Of a stretch of DNA of 64,000 nucleotides, positions 11,539-24,712 are shown piece by piece; the stretch's first letter is position 1, and each line of letters opens with the position of its first letter. Source of the stretch: Astropecten irregularis (taxonomy: Eukaryota; Echinodermata; Asteroidea; Paxillosida; Astropectinidae); contig OZ020264.1 in NCBI GenBank assembly GCA_963971285.1, positions 13,220,431 through 13,284,430 on the forward strand, written 5' to 3'. The notes beneath the pieces are model-generated. The model had not been told where the DNA came from. It ran no database searches and worked only from the letters and a program-made list of their open reading frames with translations. A program made the translations under genes and the position numbers.

Positions 11539-12825
11539 AGGTGTCATCAGCCTGTCCAGCTATTCAAAGGCAACATTCTGTTGACTTATCCCATTCAAAA
11601 TCTCCTGAATTGTCTCAGGTTTTCAACAGACACGGGATGACAGTACCCTGTGGGTCATATGATGCTGCAAAGTTCTTTTACTGCTCATTTAGTTGGTATT
11701 GATATCTCTTGTTAGGCCTTTTCACACCACAAACAAATCCCCAGATTTAGGGGACGTGCACCCTGCAGTATAGAGTGCGACGGAGCAGAAACTCTTTTGT
11801 TACCAGATTGCCACATAAAAAGGACAGGGACACTGCAGTAATGGCCGATGATATATTGTGCCGTCGGATCGGTCTATAAATAGGACTAATGACTATAAAG
11901 TTTCCTCATCACACATTTACACACTGGGAATATTCAAGCAGCAAGATGGCAACTCTAACCCAGTTTGGGGTGGGGAAGGGGTAACATTAGAAACGCAAAC
12001 TGTCCATGGGCAATTGAGGCAAAGACCTATAGATATCAAAGAATTCCACTGACAGCCATTACGGAAAAAGGGTTATTTCCTCAAACTTATTGGATGCAAG
12101 TCAAAATGAACTTCAATCTCGGGTTTATAGCACTGGGGTATCATATCTGAGAAGTGAGATTTTCAGTATTTGTTGACCTACAATGATACACTTTTAATGC
12201 AGTGGTAGCCATTTTTCTCATAAGGCCCTCCGTCGGTCCCATAGGTTTGTGCACAGGTGATGGCCGTCAGTGGAATTCTTCCCTAATGGAGCCCTGTTCA
12301 GGCAACTGAAGATCAAAGGGAACCTCTCTATTCTCTGAATAAATTGATAAAATCACCATTCTTCATTTTGTTCCTGCTATTTTTAAACGTAATCTTCATT
12401 TCTTATTCTTTTTCTTCTTTGACTTAATATGTTGAGTGTTACCATGATGCTATGCGTAACTCCATTTCCAAATGTTTTTACTACATTATTGATACAATGC
12501 TAACAAGCATTTGCTTTTTAATTCCTTTTTATATAACTTCTCTTCTTTTCATAAAGGTAACTTTTTAGGGTTAAGTTTTGTATTGATAATGAAAGTGGCG
12601 GTGCATATTTTCTCAATATGTATGGAGTAGAAAAAAGCCTTTAAAGTTCATGAGTAATTCTATAGAGAATGTCTATAGAGTATTATGGTAATTTTTTTTT
12701 GGTATTTCCCACACATACCATTGAATTGATTCTAGGATTCTTCTTATGATTGAAATACAAACATTATAATCGGTCAATGAAACTTAAAACTGGTCAGAAG
12801 AAACCTGTATGGTGCTGTTTAGAAT

Positions 12826-13081
12826 CTGGGTTAATTTCATAGAGCTGCTTAAAAAGCACAAAATTTGTTGAAGCAAGAAAACTCTTCCTTGATCAAACAT
12901 GATTACCAACCAGATTTCCATGTAATGTTTATACTGCATGCTTTTGACTTATTTTGCTTTTGACTTTGTATTCGGCCATTGTTTACTGAGCATAACATTC
13001 ACAAGAAGTTTTGGCTGGCATACTGATTTTATTTACCAAGGTTGTTTGGTGCTTAAGCAAATTTTGGTGAAATTGGCCCCT
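12826..13081. mobile_element. MITE family B copy
   Basis: Ends TTAATTTCATAGAGCTGCTT and GCTTAAGCAAATTTTGGTGAAATTGGCCCC match 46028-46275 and 47367-47611. The left end is degraded. No coding capacity. Confidence 0.75.
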
Positions 13082-13870
13082 GGTTGTCACATGAACAGTA
13101 GATTCGACTAAAGAGAGGCCTGATGTTTCCGGCGGTCTCAGCAAATCTGTTTTTCTTGTACCTTACAATTTTGCTTAAGTCCAATTTTAAGACATTCTCA
13201 ACACTTGAACTAAATTGTATGTTTTCAGGTGAGTGAATCAGGTAGTTGAGTGCTCTGCCTATCCCGGTAATTACTCGTGATGAAAATAAATTGAAATTAA
13301 TAAACGAAATCTGATGTTAAAATGATTTTTATTGAAAATACTGTAACATTTTGGGTTATCAACATACGTACATGTATGTATGCTTTAAAAGAAACCTGTT
13401 GTTTGTATGTAGTGTAAATCGGCACTCCTGCAGAATTTGTATTTAGTAGTCATTTTATTGACTATCGTAGCTTTTTTCATACACTATTTCTTGTACATTT
13501 ACAGTGTACATTTAGGAAAATTAGGGAAGAAATCTGCCACTTGATGCGGTTATCGAAGTTTGCCAAACCACACAAACCAGCAATGAAATGGGCATATACA
13601 TTAATTATACATTGTTTAAAAACGAGCATTGAACATTGAACTAGATGTTACTTAATTGAACCATGTTATTATAATAAATCACCCAGATGTGAAGGTACAT
13701 TGCAAAGGTTATAGTTTTTACTTTTAAAATAGCTATGTTTCATCATGGAGGAAGGAAGATATGTGGTTTTATAGACTCAAACATAATTATATAGACCGGA
13801 AGTGTGCAATGAAGGTGCATGAGGAATGGATTGTGGAACACTTTGTTGTAAGCAAACTCTCCTCATAATA

Positions 13871-14012
13871 GTCATTGAAAAGTGAACAAAGAAAAAAATT
13901 GACTGGAGCGGGATTCGAACCGGCGACCTCCTGAATACCGTACAGGCACTCTACCAACTAAGCCATCCAGCCCTACATTGGTGGTGACCCCAATAGTCAA
14001 TTATCTTTGTTC
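13871..14012 (-). mobile_element. tRNA-derived SINE, family 1
   Basis: On the minus strand it has a good B box (complement of GGATTCGAACC, 13911-13921) and a D-arm (complement of CTACCAACTAAGCCA). Flanking TTTGTTCACTTTTCAA-type ends match the copy at 10485. Confidence 0.75.
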
Positions 14013-14576
14013 GTGTGGCAGTCAGAAGCCATGAAACCACGCACACACCGCCATACCCCAAGGATCATTTCATCGATACGTACCCGTGCAGCAATGCTGC
14101 AACCTGAGAACGGTATATGGGGGATCACTCAAAGAGGATACGGCTTTTTTCTTCATAATAATTGTAAACGAAATTAAAGGGCGGTAATTCTCTCGATTTA
14201 TCTCCAGAGAATGAGAAATATGCTAAGCAACTTTAACCAGCGTACACACTTTTCCTTCTGTTGTTGATAAACAAATCTTACTGGTTGTTATGGACGGCCA
14301 AATGTTGCAAAAATATTTATTTTCACAGACGTTGTGAACATGTTTCCAAACTTTGTTAGTAAGTAAACATAATCCGTCAACATAGTTTTACACTTCCAAC
14401 AAATTTATTTCAATTTATGGAATGATGTTTATGAAACGGCAAAAACTTTTAATCGCATGTTATGATCAAGTAAATATTTTTTACAGAATGAAAAAGATCC
14501 CTATGGTGAAATTCCCAGCTACAAATGTATGGTTTAGTGACCAGATTGATGAGGAATTCGAAACAAAACTGTATCA

Positions 14577-14704
14577 TGTAATGTAGAATCCAGACAATTT
14601 ATGAGCTTATGAGCTCATATGAGGAAGGAAGGAAAAACCACGATGATCGTGACTCTAATGTTCCTGTCAGTACAGCCCTTTAAATTGTCTGAATTCTACA
14701 TTAC
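14577..14704. repeat. Inverted repeat, arms of about 22 bp
   Basis: TGTAATGTAGAATCCAGACA at the left pairs with TGTCTGAATTCTACATTACA at the right, with a 90-bp loop. Possible small MITE. Confidence 0.65.
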
Positions 14705-15045
14705 ATTTGTTTGAGCTTAAAACAGAAAGCTAGTTGACTGACCGCCCACAGTATCTTGCCTCCAATATTACCTGACACAAACCCAGCAGAATGTAATACT
14801 GAAAGAAAGGGGACTACAATGATATGACGACCGCCATACAGTTATGTCTATTTATATGGATTATGTGCGCGTGAACTTCATAACAATGGCGCGCCATTTC
14901 ACACTTGGGCTATGAAGGTCAACTTTACGCTCGGCGAACTTTGATCAATTGAAGTAACTTCACACCGTAGGCCCTGTATGTGTGTACCGTCGGTGGAGGG
15001 TAGCCATTTTGGAATTATGCGGCCAGTATATACTGCTTAGTCGTC

Positions 15046-18000
15046 ATGTCAACTTCACGTTTTTACAACTATGTTGGAAACTGCGTAATTTTGTTCTTTT
15101 TTGGATTGTGTCTATGTTTAGGAATCAGTGCCCAGGATCAGGAAGAGGTAAGAATTGAGTTGTGTCCGAAATTCCTCTCAAAAAATGTTTCACAACTTTT
15201 ATTCGTGAACTTATTGCAAGCAAGTACAAAATGCATATAATTACACTGTATGTACATGTACACATAATGACACGGCATAGTATGTCCCCGCTCCTTTCAG
15301 CACGCATCATTTCAGAACTTGGCAGGTGTCGAAATTTGATCGAACAACAGGTGGTTTTCGTGTTCCTTAGTCATTTACAAGTTTTCAAAGTTGGCCAACA
15401 AAATTGTGGGACAGTCCAGACAAAAAAAAATCGAGTGACGATGAAAGAGAATTTGAACATGACTGTTTGATATTTTAATAGTAATTCATTGGATCGAGTT
15501 GGGTATGTCCCCTCCGTCACTTGCAAAACTAGTTTTTTTCATGGATTTTCATGGTCTGTTTGCTGAGGTTTGTGTGGGGTCTACACTCCCTAGTCCCGTC
15601 ACTGATTTTGTAGATATTTTGTAGAAAGTTGTACTTTCCAGGTTACTTTTAAAAAGATGGAAAGCTGTGTTTTATGTTTTAGTAAAAAAAAATGTTATGC
15701 TGGTTTTACGGTGTGCACTACAGCAGTGGCAATTGACTTATTACCCCTTACGCCATTGGAGATTGTTTTAGAGCCTTTATAATTCATCATTACCTTGGTA
15801 ACCTTAATTGGCCATGTAATTGTCTTATTATCTAGCTCAGACCTAGCCATATTGCCCCAATGCCCCCTCTGCAACTGCCGCGGTGCCCTCAGTCATTGCC
15901 TTAGTGCCCCTGGTCATTGCCAAATGGTGTCCCTATTCATTAGGCCTAAAAATATTGGTTGTGTTGCCCTCAGCGACCGACCGTAAAATGCCAAAACTTT
16001 GGGTCGGGATTTTTTTTTCTTTCTTTTTTTTTCTCTGAGTCCTTAAGTATAAAAACTCACCATTTTTGACAGAAAATGTAAGATTTAGCAGTAAAAAAGC
16101 GTGTCTCCTCAAAACGACCCAAGACCGTTGATTTATAAGCCCTGGTGACCATACATCCTGTATTTATTCTCAAACGTTTGAAAGTCGGCCAAAAAAAAAA
16201 GAGAAAGAACAAAAAAAAGAAAAAATCGACCGACCCAAAATTTTAATTTTTTCCACTTGAGGGCAACACAACAATTTTTTTTATAGGCCTTACCTTGGTG
16301 CCCCTGGTAGCTGCCTCTGTGCCCCTGGTCATTGCATCAGTGCCCCTGGTCATTGCCTCAGTGTCCCTGGTCATTGCCTCAGTGTCCCTGGTCATTGCCT
16401 CAGTGTCCCTGGTCATTGCCTCAGTGTCCCTGGTCATTGCCTCAGTGTCCCTGGTCATTGCCTCAGTGCCCCTGGTCATTTGCCTTGGCCTCCCAATTAG
16501 TACTATCCTAGTTTACAGTTTCCCGCGTTTTACCTTATCCTGCATGTACCATTGCAACCCCCATGATCCACGAATACACAGACGTTTACTCAACAATCTT
16601 TGGACATGGTTTATACAGGTACTGAAGTACTGCATTCCGGGCCCGAATGATGGTAGATCTACATTTACGTTAGGTACTTCTGAATATCTGATATGCCGTA
16701 AGGGCCATTTCTTCGATTACACCACTAGTGCTGACGACATCAGGTAAACATACTCCATAAATATGCACTCTAGCAGCATACTGAATTGAATTATTGTTAC
16801 GTAGGGTATACTTCAAAATATAGCACCGTTTAATGGTAGGCTTAAAGGTATAGTATACTTTGGTAGCATACCGAAACAAATCTTCACAGATTTACCTATA
16901 AAGATGGTGATGGTAGAAACAAATGTTCCTGCCTAAAATGTTGTATTTATCCAGAAAAGAGTAAAACCAATGACCAAATTCAATTTTGATCTTTTAAAGA
17001 TAAAAAATAACGGTGAAAAGATCTTAAAAATATTGTGGGCGTTTTTCACTTCTTTCTCAAAAAGTGCGCAATTTTAAGAAAACTAAACCAAGGCTACATT
17101 ATTTGCATGATTTATAAAATTTCAAGTTTTCCAATGGAATAATTATTTGAAATGTTTGTTTCCTAGTAGTCCAGTTAAGTGCAGGATATGCCCAAGGGGA
17201 ACGCACTTCATGACAAATCGAAATTTCTGTTCGCAGTGTGAACTTTGTCGTGTTTGTGCCAAGAATGAGATACAGGTAAATGTTATAGGTAGTATCATAC
17301 TTTGGTAAGAAACCAAACCAGAAATTTCCACAGATTTACATATAACTTTCAGGTTATAAAGATGGTGTTGGTAGAAACATACCGTTAAATTTTTTTCCGC
17401 TCGAAATGGTGTTTTTGTCCAGAAATTAGTCAAACAACGACCGAAAATCTGTTTGATCTTTTAAAAGATCAAAAATAAAAGTGAAAACTCTTAAGAAAAA
17501 CTTTGGCTGTTTTTCACTGTTTTCTCAAAAAGTGGGCACCGTATAGGACTGAATTTTTCTCAGATGACTGTTACTGTATCTGTCTTGATATTTTTGCCCA
17601 TGAATCTGTATTTCTTTGACAAAAACCAAAGTATGATATTACCTTTAAACAATCCACCGGGGTTGTTATCTAAATTCATTCGGGATTAACTGACTGGAAT
17701 TGATGACAGCAATAGAATGGGAATAGAACTGACGGATGAGCATTTGACATAGAATAGACATGATATAGAATGGAAATACATGTATGGAATGGACAATATG
17801 ACATAGGATGGACATAGAATTGTCGGGATGGACACGGAATGGACATAGAATATACATGGTACAGAATGGACATAGAATGGACATAGGACATAGAATGGAA
17901 ATAGAATGGACATAGAATTGACATAGATAGAATACATGGTTATAGAATGGACATAGAATAGACATAGAATTGACAGTATGACATAATGTACATAGAATTG

Positions 18001-21000
18001 TCAGAATGGACACGGAATGGACATAGAATAGACATCCCGAAATAGAATGGACATAGAATGGATATATGACATAGAATGGACATAGAATTGTCTGGATGGA
18101 CAAGGAATGGACATAGAATATACATGGTACAGAATGGACATAGAATGGACATAGGACATAGAATGGACATAGAATGGACATAGGACATAGAATGGACATA
18201 GAATTGACATAGGACATAAAATGGACATAGAATGGACATAGAATTGACATAGATAGAATACATGGTTATAGAATGGACATAGAATAGACATAGAATTGAC
18301 AGTATGACATAATGTACATAGAATTGTCAGAATGGATACGGAATGGACACAGAATAGACATCCCGACATAGAATGGATATATGACATAGAATGGACATAG
18401 AATGGATATTATAGAATTGACATAGGGCATAGTATTCACATATAAATATACATAGAATGGACACGCATGACAGACATAGAATGGACGTAGGACATCATGA
18501 GAATGGACACAGAATAATGCCCATCAGCTTGAAAAGAGATTAGCGTAGGTCAGCATGAAATGAACATTCGTCGACTCGATTCTGCTCTGCGTTGTAGATA
18601 TCAACTTGCAGACCAGCCAGTAACACTGTGTGCAGAGAGATGACGTCATCAAACGTCACAGATGACGACAGTTCCCATGGGTATGCTACGACTGTTACAA
18701 CCACAGGTGGTAAGCCTGCTATCATACTGGCGATATAATGGGAATAGTGGTAGTATTATAGCTGGAAAGACAGTGGAAAGACGCATGGCTAGGGCTTCTT
18801 GGACCACACACACTAATAAAAAATCATCACCATATAATGTCACCCCCTCTTACAATTCAAATTTTCAGAAACTGACATCATGACTGGGATTGAATTTCAT
18901 GAAATATATGTCCAAAAAATAGGCATTTGTTCCCTCCACCCATGAGTCCGTGACCAGCAAAATGTCCAGCAAAGTCGGCCCTCTGCAGATTGCGATGGAA
19001 AGGACGGTTACTCAAAACTGCTCAGAGTTATATAGGAGGGTCTGGCATTTCGATCTTTGTCGAATGCTGAAGGACAAGAAAATGACACATTTAATAAATA
19101 AGCTAGAGGAGCATGGCAGAGCGTCTATCATCAACAGGGCGAGGAAGCAACAGAGAGAAGAGAGGGTTGAACGAGCTAGCACAGTCAGGGAAAAGGAGAT
19201 GAAGAAACATGGGAGGGGTATATATAGGCACGATATTAGAAGCTAACAAAAAGGCGTGGAGATGCGGGAAAGCTGTTGAGGCACGGGTTTGAAAAGAGTT
19301 AATACCGGGAATAGAAAAGAAGATGAAGTTATGGGTAAACAGACTTTTGATATTACTTTGGATGTTTGTTCGCACGGGCGTTTATGTCCACAACATAATT
19401 ATAAACCTGATATGAGTTATCAACATTCTTATGATACATTGATTTATTTTGACTCGTCAGATGTAAGTACCACCGAAGCTGCACCGGCATCCTGCCCGTC
19501 CTGCCCTGTGTGTCCTGAATATCCAACATCAGGACCAGGCACCGGCCTAACCAGCACACCACCCAACACCAAGACATCCCGTAGTACACCTCCGTGCACA
19601 GACGGTAAATTCACACTTAGTTCATTCATAAACTTCTACAATACGCCCACAACGACGCTATTGGTCAAACGGCCGTCCATTTAAGCCCCGCCCCATACTT
19701 TGTTCGACCAATCATAGTCATGGTTTATGCGTGATATGCGTGCACGTGGGGCATGGTCCATTATAGGTCTCCATTGTGGACATAATTTTTATACAGAGTG
19801 AAAATAATGATAATGGCAAAAAACTTTAATCCGGTTCAGATTTGTTTTTCACCAGAATGATTCCGTTCTTGAGCATGAACAAACAACTAGTATTGAAGTA
19901 TTTTAAACAAAGAACAAGGCTGTGCAATCATATTTTTGATAACTTTTTTTCATGACGTATATCTTGGAAATATAGGTTAAGCAATAAAATAGTAACCTGA
20001 ATTTATTATGTTTTATTATGTTTTGCCTCTACTTTCAGAGTACCAAAGTAAGATACAACTTTCAGTGATGTATGCGGTGTGTGCAGTATTGTGCTTTATT
20101 ATCATTATTGGTATGATAATAATAATAACATACCTGTAAGTTGAAGTTTTTGCCAGATATATACTTAATTCAAGACATTTAAAACATCACGCACACTTAT
20201 TTAATTTGATGATTATATTGATTCCAAATCCCCATCTTCTTTGAGTGATCCATCCCCATGTACTGTTTCTCAGGTTGCAGCATTGCTAATACATGTATTA
20301 TGTATGGATTATTATGTATACATGTAATGCATGTATCTTCAATGATCCTTGGGTCATAGCAGTATGTGAGTGATTTCATGACTTATGTAGTCTGCCAAAC
20401 GACTTACAAAGATATAGGAACCCTCCAACATAGATCTGAGTATATAGTTCAGAGTGCCATTACGGTATTCCAGTGGTCGCTGGTTCGAATCCCGCTCCGG
20501 TAAATTTCCTATTGGTTCACGTTTCAACAACTTAAAATTAATCCAGCCAGTTTCCCTTGTGGTTATTTGATGATTTTACCTGCCAGAAGTGATACTGTAG
20601 TTATCTTAATTGGTACCTTAATAATATAATCATTTAGAACAAGGCAGGGCAGCAAGCATGGGACATTTCTCTCGAGATGTGTTTAATATAATGTCTCACT
20701 GATGTAACAATTGTGCCTATGATAGCACTGAAATAATCATCAATGTATATAAAACCATTCTTTGTGATTTGTTTTTGCTCAGCTTCTATAAATGGAGAAA
20801 GAGAAAGGACCGTGCTGGTAAGAATTGATTAACACTTCTCTATCTACATTATTAATATTATTATTTGAATAACATTGATTACATTGAAAACATTATATTT
20901 ATTTGTCACAAGGGTGTTAAACCCAACGAGAAAAGTAAGACTGGGGCACTAAAGTATTTAATTTTCTTCCCCTAGTAAAATTATTATAAACTGTCCTTGT

Positions 21001-22497
21001 TTTAAAATAAAATCTTGTTTTCTTTATCTCTTGACTAAAAAGCTCAACCACCAGCACAGCAGGAGTATTTGGAATTACCACAAGGTAAAATTAGTAGTGG
21101 GACTATTTACATATTGGAATATGTAAATTACAGTTATTAGATGCAGTTCGATTTTTTTTTCTCTTTTTTTTTTTCATATAAACATTCAACGAAAATGTTT
21201 TACTATCATCATTGCTATGTGGATCGGTTTGCGGAAACACCATGTAAGAATCGTTCGTACTTTCGCACTTCTATTTCGTTGGCACTTCTCGTAAGGTCTC
21301 AACGTTTCGACTAGCCTGCTCTAGTCATCATCAGGAGAACAGAGCAGGCTATATTCGAAACGTTGAAACCTTACGAGAAGTGCGAAAGTACGAACGAATA
21401 TTACATGGCGTTTCCACAAACTGATCCACATAGCAAGTGTCACCATCATGCAAAGCCTCAAATCTTTCTTATCATCATCGCATTTCACCAAATCCACACC
21501 ACAGTAGGCCCACCATAAAAGAAAACCCCTTCCCGGTTATTTGACGGTAGCATATAGTCATCAATGGGCCGAATCACGAGACGTATTGGGGATTTTATTG
21601 GTTATGAACATTTGCAAAAGGACCATAATCGAAATCGAATTGCAACATAAAACAAAATGATAGAGAGAAAGGTTCCAATGGAACCACTGTATAACAAAGT
21701 AATCAAGCTTTCAATTAATATTCTGCCAACTTCTTTTTGCCTTAAACGACAAACAATTATAGTTGGGCGTCTGTTCAAATGAAGAAACAATGATATGGTT
21801 GTTTATAACTTTCTCAAATTATTTTACAGTGGAAGCCTCAAACAACAACGGACAGGCCAATGGAAACAATGCAACAAACGGAAACGAAAATGGTGAGACA
21901 ACTTGTATTTTATAAAGTGTGGAATATCTTGGTTTTTCAAAGATGGATACCAAATTCTGCCTCCCATAGCATAACATTCGGAGTTGCTATGGCGACGACG
22001 ACAATGCTGTGTTTTATATACAAACAGATATTAAAGGTAGTATCATACTTAGGTAACATACATGTACCGAAACAGAAATCTTCACAGATGTATCTATAAC
22101 TTATTACAGGGTATAAAGATGGTGATGGTAGAAACATAATATTAAAATGTATTTCTGCCTGAAATACTGTATTTATCCAAAAAAGAGAAAAAACCAGTGA
22201 CCAGTGATCTTTTAAAGATCAAAAATAAAAGCGAAAAAAATTAAAGAATATTATGTGGCCGTTTTTCACTGTTTTCTCAAAAAGTGGGCACCGTATATGG
22301 GACGGAAATTTTCCCAGACGACTGTAACTGCATCTGTCTTGATATTTTTTCCCATGAATCTGTATTTCGTTGTTCGTTGTTATCTGTAAACCGAAGTATG
22401 ATATTACCTTTAAGGATGACGAGTTCTGTTGGTGACGATTATATATTACTATGTCATTCCTCTGTCTTCTTTCTTTTCAGCTGAATCAGAAGTCTAG
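15046..22497 (+). CDS. TNF-receptor-superfamily-like type I membrane receptor
   Basis: Ten exons assembled by eye: 15046-15147, 16619-16743, 17167-17275 (or from 17170), 18598-18709, 19461-19604, 20039-20135, 20783-20817, 21043-21084, 21830-21892 and 22481-22497. Every intron is GT-AG and all nine phases agree, giving about 281 residues. Residues 1-30 form a signal peptide ending GISAQ. Residues 35-124 form a cysteine-rich region with TNFR signatures: CRICPRGTHF, CSQCELCRVC and a terminal RPASNTVC. A Cys/Pro/Thr stalk (about 150-197) precedes a membrane span at about 205-229 with a WRKRK stop-transfer signal. The tail is only about 50 residues, without a death domain. It has AQQE (246-249), fitting the [PSAT]x[QE]E TRAF2-binding consensus, so TRAF signalling is plausible but inferred. 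Introns carry minisatellites, SINEs and MITEs. Small terminal exons are the least certain. Orthology to a named TNFR is not claimed. Confidence 0.75.
16300..16485. repeat. 21-bp minisatellite in intron 1 of the TNFR-like gene
   Basis: About eight units of GTCATTGCCTCAGTGTCCCTG. The seed motif also occurs near 15880-15925. It runs in an open frame towards exon 2 but is probably not coding. Confidence 0.85.
16842..17085. mobile_element. MITE family A copy, 3' truncated
   Basis: Left end TTAAAGGTATAGTATACTTTGG and internal TTACCTATAAAGATGGTGATGG match family A. It ends after CTCAAAAAGTG, about 80 bp before exon 3. Confidence 0.65.
17282..17649. mobile_element. MITE family A copy, near full length
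   Basis: Begins GTTATAGGTAGTATCATACT and ends ACCAAAGTATGATATTACCT, complementary termini. It starts about 7 bp after exon 3, so it sits against the splice donor of intron 3. Confidence 0.75.
17690..18525. repeat. Large 12-bp minisatellite (GAATGGACATAG) in intron 3
   Basis: More than 800 bp of degenerate GAATGGACATAG units with higher-order duplication: blocks near 17930-18020 and 18250-18370 are near-identical. Long frames rich in Ser, Ile, Leu, Cys and Pro on the minus strand are by-products of the repeat. Confidence 0.9.
20413..20575 (+). mobile_element. tRNA-derived SINE, family 1
   Basis: B box GGTTCGAATCC with GGTCGCTGGTTCGAATCC context; tail GTTCACGTTTCAAC followed by CCAGTTTCCCTTGTGGTTAT, shared with 23737-23835. 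The A box is degraded. Lies in intron 6. Confidence 0.7.
21213..21436. mobile_element. Inverted-repeat element (TTGCTATGTGGATCGGTTTG ends)
   Basis: Arms of about 90 bp, with TTACGAGAAGTGCGAAAGTA and its complement in the stem, lie in intron 8. Typical foldback MITE, no coding capacity. Confidence 0.75.
22031..22413. mobile_element. MITE family A copy with TTAA at both ends
   Basis: Starts TTAAAGGTAGTATCATACTT and ends GAAGTATGATATTACCTTTAA. Full-length copy of about 383 bp in intron 9, ending 67 bp before the last exon. Confidence 0.75.
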
Positions 22498-22574
22498 GCT
22501 CACTAGATGATGGAGCTGAATACTGTGACATTATGAGACAGCTAGGAAGTACCACCATTGGTATTAAAAGATGC

Positions 22575-22800
22575 TAAATACAGCGATCGTGAGGTCTGGT
22601 GTGTTGAACTCCAGATCCCTGTGGAGAAATCGACAAGTTGTTGGTTCGAATCCAGCCAAAGGGATCATGGAGTTTCTTATGCTCTTGAGCGAGACACTTT
22701 GTGTTTATTTGTAACGTGGCAGCCAGGAGGTTGTTGAACCCTGTATCCTCAATGTGAAGTATCTGGGGTTGTAAAACTCCCTAATAGAGAAACGAAGCAG
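22575..22800 (+). mobile_element. SINE-like element with tRNA B box (family 2 related)
   Basis: GTTGGTTCGAATCCAGCCAAAG contains a B box; GTGAGGTCTGGTGTGTTGAACTC and TTGAGCGAGACACTTTGTG are reverse-complement relatives of the copies at 655 and 33785. Confidence 0.5.
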
Positions 22801-23243
22801 ATTCGGGAACAGGACTAGGGCCCGATTGTATTGTTACGAGAGGTCATGATAAGCCATTTGGCCTGGAATTAATGAGGCGTGGCTGATGTCCAAAGGCTAC
22901 CCTTAACCAAGGTTCTCCTCCCCAGGGAACTGAGGTGGTTTTAAGTTTGGTTAGCCCTATGAGTAGGGTTTTGAGTAATAATCTCTTCACAGTTACTGTG
23001 ATGATTTGTTATCCTTATTTTTGGTGTTATACTGCGGACGCGGTAGAAATGATTAAGGTTTTTGCTGCCATGATGTGTCGCTGCCACAGCACATCCGGGT
23101 TACACAGACCAATGTACAATGTATAACCATGTTGAAGGTTTATGCCCAGTTCCTACTGTCTGTAAATTGCGAATCGGAGCGAGTTTAGGTAACGTAGTCG
23201 CAATGCTCTTCATGTTGGACGGGCGACACCAGAAATTCACTGC

Positions 23244-23627
23244 TTAAAGGTAATATCGTACTTTGCTTTTTGTCAAAAAATGCAGGTTCATTGGCAAAAA
23301 CATCAATGAAGAAATGAAGATACAGTGACACTCATCTGTGAATTCCAGTCCCATATTGTGCACACCTTTTGATAAAACAGTGAAAACACCCACAGTATTT
23401 TAAAAATCTTTTCAAAGTTATTTTTTTTCTGTCAAAGATCTAAATTGTTTCTTTGGGTTTTTTTTGTAATTGGTTTTACTCTTTTCTTGATAAATACAGC
23501 ATTTCAGGCAGAAACATTTTAACGGTATGTTTCAACCATCACCATCTTTATACCCTGTAAGTTATAGGTGAATCTGAGTGTGAATATCTCCGTTTCGGTA
23601 TGCTACCAAAGTATGATACTATTTATA
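23244..23627. mobile_element. MITE family A copy
   Basis: Begins TTAAAGGTAATATCGTACTT and ends CTACCAAAGTATGATACTAT; the final CTTTAA is degraded. Confidence 0.7.
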
Positions 23628-23736
23628 AACCCTTAAAATATGTGTGAAATATAAATTCAAGCAGCTGTTTTTTTTATAGCAAATAAAATTAATTTCAGTC
23701 AGTTTCTCTTGTGGAAATTTGATGTTTAGATAATTT

Positions 23737-23835
23737 GGTCGCTGGTTCGAATCCCGAATCCAGTCAATTATTCTTTGTTCACTTTTCAATGACTTTAACA
23801 TTCAGTCAGTTTCCCTTGTGGTTATTTGATGACTG
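23737..23835 (+). mobile_element. SINE family 1, 3' fragment
   Basis: Contains GGTCGCTGGTTCGAATCC (B box), TTCTTTGTTCACTTTTCAA and CAGTTTCCCTTGTGGTTAT. The A-box half is missing. Confidence 0.65.
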
Positions 23836-24712
23836 GGTTAGATAATTAATTTAATAAATATCAGATATCGGTATTCATTCACTGTGACTAAATTAGTTTA
23901 TATGAATAATTGTTTTAATTTTATTAATTGCCAGGAAATTCCCCAACTTATCAAAATTGCTTTTTGCAGTGGTTTTTTTTTTTTTTTTTACTTTTGCAGT
24001 AGTAATCAATGTGGTGTAATAAGGGGCTGCTGAGATCATGCTATTATAATTATGGAGAAAACAAATAATTATTTTATACAGATTAAAACTTAAATAATAT
24101 TTTTCAGTTTCAGATTGTTTTGCACTATTTTAAGTTCTGAATTATTACGAATTAATCTTCCAGCTTTATCTTATTATTTTTCTTGAGTGGAATATTCATG
24201 CAATTTATTTAAGCAGAAGTTTTTATCATAATAATAAAACAAAATATTTTGGTAAAAAACCCAGAATAAAAATAGTTCTCGCTTGCAATTTTTATATTTT
24301 TCTCTGTTGTCTTGTTTGGTGTTGTGTTGCTGTGTTTTGTTTTTGATTTGTTTAGTTTAAGATCTTTTTTTTTCTTGTTATTTAATTTTCGTTGACTACT
24401 TGGATATTAGGCTTGGCTTTGGTTTTGCTTTTTCGTCTTTGAGCATTGGGAAGAAGAAGACAACAAACGCAGTAATCTAGAAAGGAATGACAACAAGGAA
24501 AAGACAGAGGGCGCCCTTGCACGTTCCAATTGAATTATTGGAGCTGGAGACGGCTTATTCTTTAAACAAAATCCACAATGGAAAACCACGAGCATTAAAC
24601 TGGTGTGAACGGGCCACATAACTAGGAAAGAGGGAACGAAATACTTAAGGATTGAACTTGGGGTTCATCATAATTATGTCTTTGAACAGATTCACCTAGA
24701 TTGTTGATTGAC

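Larger units (their letters stand above)
11355..15045. other. Intergenic region between the RRM and TNFR-like genes
   Basis: It contains MITE copies at 11406 and 12826, a SINE at 13871 and an inverted repeat at 14577. AATAAA motifs near 12338 and 13283 could end the RRM transcript, but neither is assigned with confidence. No exon was recognised. Confidence 0.5.

Noticed and set aside
16243..16479. Minus-strand frame of repeated EAMTRDT
   Set aside because: Translation of the 21-bp minisatellite inside an intron.
17666..18387. Minus-strand frames rich in MSILCPFYV
   Set aside because: Translation of the 12-bp satellite in several frames; not a protein family.
18541..18597. Coding exon from 18551 (frame with RCRYQLADQP)
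   Set aside because: It has no fitting donor, whereas a frame starting after TTGTAG at 18597 gives the TNFR signature RPASNTVC with correct phases.
18950..19246. Arg/Lys-rich frame in intron 4 of the TNFR-like gene
   Set aside because: Charged residues from AG-rich sequence, no recognisable domain; including it would break the phase between exons 4 and 5.
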